A stretch of 38,298 nucleotides of DNA. Source: a virus. The DNA lies in the IMG/VR virus record IMGVR_UViG_3300046713_000128, positions 1 to 38,298 of that record, one strand, 5' to 3'. The position numbers and the translations under genes are program-made. Below, piece after piece: positions 30,001-36,499 of the stretch. Positions within the stretch are counted from its first letter, which is position 1; each line of letters starts with the position of its first letter. The notes beneath the pieces were generated by a model that was not told the DNA's origin, did no database searches, and worked only from the letters and a program-made list of their open reading frames with translations.

Positions 30001-30327
30001 CGGGACTACGGCATCACCCGCGGCCACTACAACGCGATGCCGCACCAGTGGCCGCTGCACAAAAACCACCTGCACGTCGCGATGGAGCACGGCGGCACGA
30101 TCCGCGAGCCGGTGTACGGCGTCGGCGTCTCCGGCAACACCTATTCGTTCGGCGAGAACTGGAAGCCGGAGCGGGTGACGCCCGGCGCCTGGTCGAGCTC
30201 GAGCGCGGGTGGTGGCGGCGGCACCATCAACGTCACCGTCCAGGCCGGCTACGTCGTCAGCGAGCGTGACCTGGAAAACAAGATCACGCAGACGATCGAC
30301 ACGCTGCGGGCGAAGGGGCGGGTCTGA
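27043..30327 (+). CDS. Tape measure protein with C-terminal M15-like peptidase domain
   Basis: A 1094-residue protein starting at GTG 27043. It sets tail length; about 1.5 angstroms per residue suggests a tail near 160 nm. The first 400 residues are typical (DFDKQMSSVRAATHATAGEM, YSATEAAKGIEELAKAG). A hydrophobic stretch is at about 385-410, and further helical repeats run to about 860. Near residues 945-1015 lies WHGSGRAVDFMG (His950, Asp957) and HLHVAM (His1009, His1011), the zinc ligands of M15-like peptidases. This would cut cell-wall peptides during DNA entry. The end is a Gly/Ser-rich linker and a helix. Confidence 0.92.
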   Translation: MALRTVGVRLTADVTNYVAGMKRAGESTKSFSQGLSQQAAGGHLDKIADRAGIMGLAIGAGVGVAVKAFMDFDKQMSSVRAATHATAGEMEQLRKAAIKAGADTQYSATEAAKGIEELAKAGVSTSDILGGGLKGALDLAAAGQMDVGAAAETAASAMTQFKLSGRDVPHVADLLAAAAGKAQGEVSDMGAALNQAGLIASGTGLSIEETTGTLAAFASAGLIGSDAGTSFKTMLQSIQAPSGKTRDLMEDLGVSAYDAAGQFVGIANFAQNLKDKLSVLTPELRANAMAQIFGSDATRAANVLYEQGAAGIQSWIEKTNDAGYAAETAAVKTDNLAGDMERLKGSLDTLLIQSGGGANGGLRLLTQSLESMVDQFGKLPSGVTATVTVMGGLTAAVLLGGAAWVKARGAIASTVAELNAVGPAGARAATGLQSATKWAGRAAVAFVGLEVAGAVFDSMGNSAVNVNKLTAALQEYATTGKMTQGLTDIFGQDLESLGKNAKYASDATHGFTGMLADLSSYVPGLDTLSEWTFGTSFSDSTEKMKALDESFSAFIATQKDAKKASELWNEILTKSGLDTEQLAELLPGAWKGMQDLQAAAHSGAGAQGELSEQTAATTAQMEKQKEQAEELKKAFDDLFGRYMSADEAAMEYEKSLVSTNKELASGAKTLDVHSEAGQKNRTATLDLIKAVKEQRDANINNGMAVDEADKKYRSQITTLGKTMLHLGYTKTEVEKLIGKYRAIPSRVGTSIETPGLPKASGSIKDYKGQLDSLARQIKTHVSVEGDAAAYRKLEKLLIAQRVAMNPELSLSGAASAFRKQEAKAFHEGGWTGPGGKYEPAGVVHADEFVVNKAARRKIEATNPGLLDEMNATGQVRGYAGGGLVMPFPVDASRTKIPAMMPTASFGDWPSSPGAQRGDSGIWRKIVAMVRASGIPYDFGNGYRPGDPLWHGSGRAVDFMGYNQDRLAQFFQARQGSVLELIHRTKSRDYGITRGHYNAMPHQWPLHKNHLHVAMEHGGTIREPVYGVGVSGNTYSFGENWKPERVTPGAWSSSSAGGGGGTINVTVQAGYVVSERDLENKITQTIDTLRAKGRV

Positions 30328-31871
30328 TGGCCGGCACCTACAAGGTCCACATCGACTGGGACGCCAACGGGGACTTCACCGGAACGTACGACGACGTCAC
30401 CACCCGGGTGCTCGACGATCGGACCCAGGTCACCTGCTCGTACGGCCGGGACGCGAACCGGGCGCTGGCGCCGGTGAAGGTCGGCGAGGCCGAGTTCGAA
30501 CTGAACAACATCAGCCGCGACTACAGCCCCGAGAACACCAGTTCGGCGCTCTACGACAAGGCCGTCCCGGCGCGCGAGGTCCGCGTCCAGGCAACCCTGA
30601 GCGGCACCACCTACACGCCGTTTCGCGGCCACATCGATGACGTGGACTTCAAGCTCGACATTTCCGAGCGGTCGGTCCGGGTGACATGCCTGGACCCGAT
30701 GGCCCGGCTGAAGGGCATCCAGATCTCCACGGGCATGTACCGGGGTGTGCGCACCGGCGACGCGATCCACCTGATCCTGGACGCGATCGGCTGGTCGCCG
30801 GCACTGCGCGACATCGACCCCGGCGCCACGCTCATCGACTACTGGTGGCTGGACAACGCGGACGCCTACGACGCGGCGATGGCGCTGGTCGACTCGGAAG
30901 GCCCGGCCGCCCTGCTGACCTCCGACGACAGCGGCCGCGTCGTCTTCCGCGACCGGCACCACCGCCTGCTGCGGACCGCCTCACAGACCGTCCAGTCGAC
31001 GTGGCGGGCGTCCGGGGTCGAGCCGTGCTTCTCGGCACCGGCGACGTACTCGCACGGCTGGAAAGAGATCATCAACTCGGTCTCCATCGAGGTGCCGGTG
31101 CGAGCACAGACTCCGTCGCTCGACCTGGTGTGGACCTCGCCGGGCCGGGTCTCGTTGGCGTCGGGAGACACGCTGAACCTGACCGTCAAGGGGAACAGTC
31201 CGTTCGTCGGCGCGATCACCCCGGTCTCAGGTACCGACTACACGGTGACCGGCACGGTCACGGTGTCGATGACCCGGACCGACGGCGAGTCCACCACCCT
31301 CGTGCTGACCGCCTCGTCGGGCGCGGCCACGCTGGACGGCCTACAGATCCGGGGCTACCTGCTGCAGACCGTCGCGACGGTCGTGGTCACCGTCGAGGAC
31401 GGATCGTCGATCACGAAGTACGGCCGACGCTCCGGCACGAACCTGCGCCAGCCGGTGTGGGCCGGTCTCGGCGACGCGAAGGCGATCGCCGAGCTGATCG
31501 TCGGCAAGCGCGCCGAACGCCTCGCGGCGATCTCGGTGACCATGGGTGGCAACGACACCCGGCTGCTGCAGCAGTTGTCCCGGGACCTGTCCGACCGGGT
31601 GCATGTCGTCGAGCCGCATACCGGCCTCGACGCGGACTGCTGGATCGAGCAGATCGCGCACCGGATCACGCAGGGCGGCACCGAGCACAAGACCACGTTC
31701 GGGCTGGAGAAGGTGCCCACCGTGGTGACGACCCCGTTTACGTTCGGGGTGGCGGGCCGGGGTTTCAACGACGGCCTGTTCGCCCAGGCGGGCTCGGACA
31801 ACCCGGCCAACATGTTCCTCTTCGACCAGGCCTCTGGTCACGGCTTCGACCAGGGGGTGTTCTGCATATGA
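30327..31871 (+). CDS. Minor tail protein, baseplate/hub type
   Basis: A 514-residue protein; ATG 30327 overlaps the tape measure stop (TGATG). It begins YKVHIDWDANGDF, a sequence commonly found at the start of actinophage minor tail proteins, and continues with beta-rich regions (EFELNNISRDYSP, SVRVTCLDPMARLKG). An inserted Thr-rich beta domain is at about 270-350. Its position after the tape measure matches distal tail or hub proteins. Confidence 0.82.
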   Translation: MAGTYKVHIDWDANGDFTGTYDDVTTRVLDDRTQVTCSYGRDANRALAPVKVGEAEFELNNISRDYSPENTSSALYDKAVPAREVRVQATLSGTTYTPFRGHIDDVDFKLDISERSVRVTCLDPMARLKGIQISTGMYRGVRTGDAIHLILDAIGWSPALRDIDPGATLIDYWWLDNADAYDAAMALVDSEGPAALLTSDDSGRVVFRDRHHRLLRTASQTVQSTWRASGVEPCFSAPATYSHGWKEIINSVSIEVPVRAQTPSLDLVWTSPGRVSLASGDTLNLTVKGNSPFVGAITPVSGTDYTVTGTVTVSMTRTDGESTTLVLTASSGAATLDGLQIRGYLLQTVATVVVTVEDGSSITKYGRRSGTNLRQPVWAGLGDAKAIAELIVGKRAERLAAISVTMGGNDTRLLQQLSRDLSDRVHVVEPHTGLDADCWIEQIAHRITQGGTEHKTTFGLEKVPTVVTTPFTFGVAGRGFNDGLFAQAGSDNPANMFLFDQASGHGFDQGVFCI

Positions 31872-32281
31872 CGCTGCCCGCACTGGCCGGGATCGCGTAC
31901 GCCGAGGCGAACTGGGGCAGGTGGATCGTCCGGTGCCCGGCCCGCGGCTGCTACTCCGCCCGCCAGCTCAACCCCGGTGAGGGCTTCCGCTGCGACGACT
32001 GCGGCCACCTCGCCGACGTCATCTGGCCGGCCGATACCGCGCTCATCGAGCACCTGCTGATCCTGCGCCCGGACGTCACCACCCGGAACTGGGTGTCCGG
32101 CGAGACCACCGACGACCTGTGGCTGGAGAACATCCGCCACGGCGTGCCGCTGGTCGCGCACCCCGAGCTCGGCGCGTCGGCGTCCCGGCTGGTCCTCGAC
32201 ACCGCAGGCGGTCAGGTCCGCCTGCGCCTGCTCGACGAGCCCCTCGTCATCGACTCCCACCCTGTCGCGATCGGAGCCTGA
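31868..32281 (+). CDS. Zinc-ribbon containing minor tail-region protein, 137 aa
   Basis: ATG 31868 overlaps the previous stop (ATGA). CPARGC and CDDCGHLADVIWP at about residues 23-50 form a probable zinc ribbon. A helical and then beta-rich remainder ends in IDSHPVAIGA. It sits among the tail genes, so it may be a small tail-tip component. No family is recognised. Confidence 0.65.
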   Translation: MTLPALAGIAYAEANWGRWIVRCPARGCYSARQLNPGEGFRCDDCGHLADVIWPADTALIEHLLILRPDVTTRNWVSGETTDDLWLENIRHGVPLVAHPELGASASRLVLDTAGGQVRLRLLDEPLVIDSHPVAIGA

Positions 32282-32284
32282 CCC

Positions 32285-32839
32285 ATGGCGTGGAGCACAG
32301 CACTTACGGCGGTGAGCAACGCGGCGTTGACCGCGGCGCAGTGGAACGCGAGCGTCCGCGACAACCTCGCCGAGACCGCCCCGGCGAAGGCCACCGCGAC
32401 CGGCCGCATCTTCGTCACGACCGGTGCGAATGCGATCGCCGAGCGAATCCCGTCGATCGGCCGGGTGACCGGCGGCGGCCAGGGCACGACGTCGACGAGC
32501 TTTGTCGACCTGACCACGGTCGGGCCCAACGTCAACAGCCTGACCACCGGCACGAGCGCGATCTTCGCGGTGTCGAGCTTCTGCCTGAACACCCAGGCTG
32601 CGAACGGCTGCTACATGGGCGTGGCCGTGTCGTCCGCGTCGACGATCGCCGCCGACGTCAACCGGTCGCTGCGGGTCATGTCCGGCGCCGCGAGCGAGAA
32701 CAGCAAGGGGTCCTACGTCGGCATGTTCGGCGGCACCCTGACCGCTGGCAGCAACACCTTCTCGGCCAAGTACGCGGCGCTCTTCAACACCGGCACGGCC
32801 ACCTTCGACGAGAGAGAGCTGCTGGTGATCCCGCTATGA
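32285..32839 (+). CDS. Minor tail protein / short fibre, 184 aa
   Basis: The start, MAWSTALTAVSNAALTAAQW followed by NASVRDNLAET, is a sequence found at the start of many actinophage tail proteins. The rest is Gly/Thr/Ser-rich beta sequence typical of fibre or receptor-binding domains. Closely follows the hub gene. It has no Cys cluster beyond two single Cys. Confidence 0.75.
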   Translation: MAWSTALTAVSNAALTAAQWNASVRDNLAETAPAKATATGRIFVTTGANAIAERIPSIGRVTGGGQGTTSTSFVDLTTVGPNVNSLTTGTSAIFAVSSFCLNTQAANGCYMGVAVSSASTIAADVNRSLRVMSGAASENSKGSYVGMFGGTLTAGSNTFSAKYAALFNTGTATFDERELLVIPL

Positions 32840-33846
32840 GACGCCGCCTCGCCGCCCTTTCAGCCGCCGTTCTCACGGCGGCTTTTCTGTGCCCTCTTCC
32901 GGCCGCCGGCAAGGCCGACCCGACCCGCGCCGAGCAGTGGCGGGCGATCGCCCAGCGCGCCGCGGACCGCATGGACGTCCTCGCGACCGGCGTTCAGCGC
33001 TCGAGCACTCTGGCGTACGCGGCGCAGGCCCACGCGTGGCTGTCGCCGGACGGCTGGCAGGACCCGGCCGCCCAGGCCTACCTGACCCGGCTGTACGCCA
33101 CCCAGAACCCGGACGGCGGCTACGGCATCGGCGTGGCGTACGACGCGGGCGGCGACGGCAGCGTCAACCCCGCGACGACGACGTACACGGTGACGCTGGC
33201 CGGCCACGTCGGCCCGGCCCTGCTCGACGGGATGCGCGCCGGCGTCGTGCCGCGGGCGAAGGTCCAGCAGATCTACGACCTGCTCGTCTCGACCCCACGC
33301 ATCGACACCTCGGCGGGCCGGTGCCTGAGCTACTCCCGTGCCGCCGCCGACGCGGTGCCCGGCAGATGCGTCCACAACGTCAACGCCGGGGCGGCGGCCT
33401 GGCTGCTCGAGGCGGGCAAGGATGGCTTCGCCATCCCGTGGTGGCTGATCCAGGGGATCGCCAAGCGGGAGCTGAGCGCCTACAACGCCAGCACCCGCTT
33501 CTGGCCGTACCAGGACAGCACGGCCCCGACCCCGCAGGACGCCGACCACAACTCGTACAACGCCGAGTCGATGTACGACCTGGCGTACCCGGTGGCCTAC
33601 TCGGCCGCGTACGTGGCGCTGACGACCGAGCCCGACGGCGCCGCTGGTACCCCGATCGTCTACATGCGCCTGGCCGGGCTGCCGCCCGCGCCGACGGCGA
33701 TGTCCGGCAACACCACGGTGTGGTGCGTGCTCGGCGATCGGTGGCTCGACGAGGCCGACGCCTTCACCACGGCCAACTTCTCCGACGTCGGCCGGCTGTC
33801 GCAGGTCGCCTACTACGGGTCCCGGGCCGCCCGGGCCTGCGTCTGA
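32836..33846 (+). CDS. Secreted protein with signal peptide, alpha/alpha-toroid-like
   Basis: A 336-residue protein from ATG 32836 (ATGA overlap). The N-terminus MRRRLAALSAAVLTAAFLC followed by PLPAAGKA is a clear Sec signal peptide, with cleavage likely near residue 27. The mature part has four Cys, which could form disulfides outside the cytoplasm. TQNPDGGYGIGVAYD resembles the QxxDGGxG repeat of terpene-cyclase-like alpha/alpha barrels, and NAGAAAWLLEAG and SMYDLAYPVAYSAAYV fit such helices. Being secreted, it may act on cell envelope or polysaccharide; no catalytic residues can be named. Confidence 0.72.
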   Translation: MRRRLAALSAAVLTAAFLCPLPAAGKADPTRAEQWRAIAQRAADRMDVLATGVQRSSTLAYAAQAHAWLSPDGWQDPAAQAYLTRLYATQNPDGGYGIGVAYDAGGDGSVNPATTTYTVTLAGHVGPALLDGMRAGVVPRAKVQQIYDLLVSTPRIDTSAGRCLSYSRAAADAVPGRCVHNVNAGAAAWLLEAGKDGFAIPWWLIQGIAKRELSAYNASTRFWPYQDSTAPTPQDADHNSYNAESMYDLAYPVAYSAAYVALTTEPDGAAGTPIVYMRLAGLPPAPTAMSGNTTVWCVLGDRWLDEADAFTTANFSDVGRLSQVAYYGSRAARACV

Positions 33847-33861
33847 TCGGGAGGGATGACG

Positions 33862-34044
33862 ATGGCCAGCTGGACAAGAGCCGACTTCGAGGCCGATAGG
33901 AAGCGCTACAAGGCCGAGCGCCAGCGCCTTCTCGACAGCGGTCTCGCCGAGGAGCACCCGCTGGTCGAGCGTCAGACTCGCCGAATAGAGACCGTCGATC
34001 GGGTCCTGAGCGACCCGGCGTACGGCCTGGCAGAGGAGCGGTAG
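33862..34044 (+). CDS. Small charged helical protein, 60 aa
   Basis: GGAGGG at 33850-33855 abuts an ATG at 33856 but lies six bases before ATG 33862, so the second is the better start. The protein is rich in Arg, Glu and Asp, and probably one helical hairpin (DFEADRKRYKAERQRLLDSG). It precedes the endolysin gene. No family is recognised. Confidence 0.6.
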   Translation: MASWTRADFEADRKRYKAERQRLLDSGLAEEHPLVERQTRRIETVDRVLSDPAYGLAEER

Positions 34045-34046
34045 CG

Positions 34047-34877
34047 ATGGCCGCCTGGACCCTGGTTCCCTGCCTGGTGTCGCTCCGCGAAGAGTTCGAC
34101 CAGGTCAGCCCGAACCGCGACAAGGGCGCCGACGGCTCGATCGGCGACAGCGCGCACACCAGCTCGTCCGATCACACCCCGGACGAGGACTCGGACGTTC
34201 TGCGCGACCACGACGCGGACAGCAAGAACGAGGTACACGCCCTCGATATCGACAGCTCGGGGCCGTGGCCCGGCAGCGTGACCGACTTCAGCGCGTTCAA
34301 CCTCATGGTCCGGGAGCTCGTCGCCCGCGAGAAGGCGGAGTACGAGAGCCCCACCATGGTCGGGCGGCTGAAGTACGTGATCTGGAACCGGCAGATCGCA
34401 TCGCGATCCTGGGGCTGGACGTGGCGCCCGTACACCCTGGCCGACCCGCACACCAACCACGCGCACTTCTCCGCTCGCTACGAGAGCGGCCCGGAAGCCG
34501 ACACCCGCCCGTGGGGCGTAGCCGAGGAGGACGACATGGCACTCAGCACCGAGGACAAGGCCTGGATCAAGGGCCTCCTTACCACCGACAAGGACGTCGC
34601 GGCGCAGCTGCAGGCGCGGCCGTGGCAGTACGGTGGCCGCGGCATCCCGGCGAACCTGACCACCCTGGGCGTCCTCGCCACCGCCTACGCCAATGCGGCC
34701 AAGGCGGCCGGCCAGGACGTCGACGAGTCCGCGATCGTCGCCGGCGTCCTCGAGGGCCTGAGCGGCAGCACCGAGTCCGACGCCGAGCTCGCCGCCGCAC
34801 TGCAGGCCGCGCTCGGCGACCGGGCCACCGCGATCGGCCGCATCCTCGCCACGGCGCCGCAGTCCCCGGTCGCCTAA
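34047..34877 (+). CDS. Endolysin with M15-like peptidase domain
   Basis: A 276-residue protein with GAGGAG eight bases before ATG 34047. The N-terminal 150 residues hold SSDHTPD and EVHALDID (candidate His and Asp67) and NHAHFS (His138, His140), the zinc site pattern of M15-like D,D- or L,D-peptidases used as actinophage endolysins. A linker at about 155-165 leads to a helical C-terminal domain with LTTLGVLATAYANAAKA, perhaps for targeting or oligomer formation. It would digest peptidoglycan cross-links after holins open the membrane. There is no signal peptide. Confidence 0.82.
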   Translation: MAAWTLVPCLVSLREEFDQVSPNRDKGADGSIGDSAHTSSSDHTPDEDSDVLRDHDADSKNEVHALDIDSSGPWPGSVTDFSAFNLMVRELVAREKAEYESPTMVGRLKYVIWNRQIASRSWGWTWRPYTLADPHTNHAHFSARYESGPEADTRPWGVAEEDDMALSTEDKAWIKGLLTTDKDVAAQLQARPWQYGGRGIPANLTTLGVLATAYANAAKAAGQDVDESAIVAGVLEGLSGSTESDAELAAALQAALGDRATAIGRILATAPQSPVA

Positions 34878-35257
34878 TGCGAGAGCGGGTCGGCCGCCGC
34901 GGCGCTGCGCTGCTCTTCTTCGCCCTGCTCGGCGGCGTCTACTGCTACGGCCTGCTCGACCCGGCCCAGCCGATCGGCCCGACCTATGCCTGGGCGCAGT
35001 CGGTCCTCCCGCTGTGGTTCTGGGCCGCGCTGTGGGGCGGCGCGGGCGCCCTCTGCGCGGTGTGCGCGTTCCTCGAGCGCGACAGCATCGCGTTCGGCGC
35101 GATGATCGGCGTGACCGCCTGGTGGGGGCTGCTCATCGGCGCGGGCTGGCTGGCCGGCGACGTCGACCGCGGGTACGTCTCGGCCGCCGTCTGGCTCGCG
35201 CTGGCCGGCTTCGTGTACGTCATCGGCGGTGGACTGCAGGCTAAGGGGCCTTCGTGA
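34877..35257 (+). CDS. Membrane protein, holin candidate (about 4 helices)
   Basis: A 126-residue protein, ATG 34877 overlapping the endolysin stop (TAATG). Hydrophobic segments lie near residues 10-26, 40-65, 70-92 and 103-121. Length and position directly after the endolysin suit a holin or a lysis-control protein. It carries a positively charged N-terminus (MRERVGRRG). No family is recognised. Confidence 0.65.
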   Translation: MRERVGRRGAALLFFALLGGVYCYGLLDPAQPIGPTYAWAQSVLPLWFWAALWGGAGALCAVCAFLERDSIAFGAMIGVTAWWGLLIGAGWLAGDVDRGYVSAAVWLALAGFVYVIGGGLQAKGPS

Positions 35258-35526
35258 GTCCGATCGTCGCAGCTGTGATCACTGCGGCCGGCGCGGCCTT
35301 GGTCGGCTGGTTCGGGTACCTGGCGTCGCGGCGCAACAACCGGACCGACGCGGCGCAGAAGATGATCGACCAGCACCAGGAAGACATCGGCACCCTGCGG
35401 GGTCGCGTCGGCCAGCTGGAGCGCACGCAGCGGATCCAGGGCGACTACATCGGCCAGCTGCGCAAGCACATCGCCGACGGCGAGCCGCCGCCTCCGCCGC
35501 CGTACCCGAGCGGCCTGATCACCTGA
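35254..35526 (+). CDS. Single-span membrane protein with coiled coil, holin-like
   Basis: A 90-residue protein from GTG 35254 (GTGA overlap). An N-terminal hydrophobic helix (IVAAVITAAGAALVGWFGYL) is followed by a charged coiled coil (TDAAQKMIDQHQEDIGTLRG onward), and a Pro-rich tail. This is the shape of small XhlA/DUF2746-type phage membrane proteins found in lysis cassettes. It may work with the neighbouring membrane protein. Confidence 0.7.
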   Translation: MSPIVAAVITAAGAALVGWFGYLASRRNNRTDAAQKMIDQHQEDIGTLRGRVGQLERTQRIQGDYIGQLRKHIADGEPPPPPPYPSGLIT

Positions 35527-35566
35527 CCGTCACCGGCACCACGTAACCATGATCGAGAGGAACACC

Positions 35567-35782
35567 GTGCCCAAGCCCGAGCTGCCGAACGAGAACGAGC
35601 TGGCCCAGGGGTCGTACGAGGCCTATGCCGAGGCGACCGGCGGCAAGACCTTCGACGGCCGCGATATGCCCGCCTGGGAGAACCTGGGCGAGACGATTCA
35701 GGGCGCCTGGCGGGCGGCGGCGGCTAAGGCCATCTCGATGCGCGTGGACTACGGCCCCCAGCGCTGGCACAACGAGCCGTAG
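35567..35782 (+). CDS. Small protein with W-x2-L-G motif, 71 aa
   Basis: GAGAGG lies six bases before GTG 35567, so this is chosen over the in-frame ATG 35549, which lacks a site. Acidic N-terminus, then MPAWENLGETIQGAWRAAA, a pattern seen in many actinobacterial and phage proteins of unknown function. It probably binds a partner through its helix. Confidence 0.65.
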   Translation: MPKPELPNENELAQGSYEAYAEATGGKTFDGRDMPAWENLGETIQGAWRAAAAKAISMRVDYGPQRWHNEP

Positions 35783-35805
35783 TCGACCCCGGGCGCCCTC
35801 GCCCC

Positions 35806-36018
35806 TCACCGGCGCGAGCGGTGCACGTGCTCGTCGTCGTACAGCACCGGCGCCGTGCAGCCCTCGGCCCGGCATTCCCACAGCCGTACCGGCTGACCGC
35901 ACACCGGGCACCCGCCGGTCGTCGGCACCAGCTGCTCGTGGCCGGCCGGGCACGCGGTCGGCGCGTCCTCGATCCACACGGTCCGGCCTTTTCGCTCGAC
36001 CGGGATCAACCGCACCAT
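35806..36018 (-). CDS. Minus-strand zinc-ribbon protein, 70 aa
   Basis: Read in reverse from ATG 36018; an alternative ATG at 36051 would add 11 residues but would overlap the start of the plus-strand gene at 36050. The protein has CPAGHEQL, CPVCGQPV, ECRAEGC and a His-rich end, a probable zinc-ribbon pair. It lies in the lysis region, facing the late genes, and may be expressed separately. No clear ribosome binding site is seen. Confidence 0.5.
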   Translation of the reverse strand: MVRLIPVERKGRTVWIEDAPTACPAGHEQLVPTTGGCPVCGQPVRLWECRAEGCTAPVLYDDEHVHRSRR

Positions 36019-36049
36019 CAACCCATCATCACCCGATCGGAGATCCGTC

Positions 36050-36421
36050 ATGCAGGTCTACGGGAAGTCCATCGTCGCCGCGCTGTACGCGGTCGCCGTC
36101 GTCGCCGTGGCGCAGCTCTCCGGCGATCACCACGTCGACGCGTCCGAGGGCGTCGCCATCGGCATCGCCCTGTGCACCGCGCTGCTGACCTACATCGTTC
36201 CGCTGGTGCCGTCGGCGCCCTGGACCAAGACGGCGATCGGCGCGATCCTCGCCGGGCTCCAGGTGGCCACCACGGTCATCGTCGGCGGAGTCGACAGCAA
36301 CGACTGGCTCCTCATCGCTTTCGCCGTGGCCAGCGCGCTCGGCATCCAGCTCGCCCCGGCGGTGTCGCCCCGGACGGCGACCGCGGTCGGCTTCGGCTCG
36401 GACGCCCCGGCGCGGTTCTGA
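36050..36421 (+). CDS. Membrane protein, holin candidate (about 4 helices)
   Basis: A 123-residue protein from ATG 36050, with CGGAG seven bases upstream. Hydrophobic segments lie near residues 6-24, 35-55, 62-80 and 83-102. The pattern, length and location after the endolysin suit an actinophage holin (similar phage proteins begin MxxYGKxxVA). It is the last gene before the terminator. Confidence 0.7.
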   Translation: MQVYGKSIVAALYAVAVVAVAQLSGDHHVDASEGVAIGIALCTALLTYIVPLVPSAPWTKTAIGAILAGLQVATTVIVGGVDSNDWLLIAFAVASALGIQLAPAVSPRTATAVGFGSDAPARF

Positions 36422-36451
36422 GCGCTCCACCACCCGACGCACCAAACAGCG

Positions 36452-36486
36452 CCGCCCCTCGACCTTCGGGTCGGGGGGCGGATTTT
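36452..36486 (+). terminator. 13-bp UUCG-capped terminator, both strands
   Basis: CCGCCCCTCGACC (36452-36464) pairs with GGTCGGGGGGCGG (36469-36481), with one wobble pair, around a TTCG tetraloop, followed by ATTTT. It lies between the end of the plus-strand late genes (36421) and the end of the minus-strand translocase (36500), so it can end transcription from both sides. Confidence 0.92.
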
Positions 36487-36499
36487 GCTGTGTCCGGGG

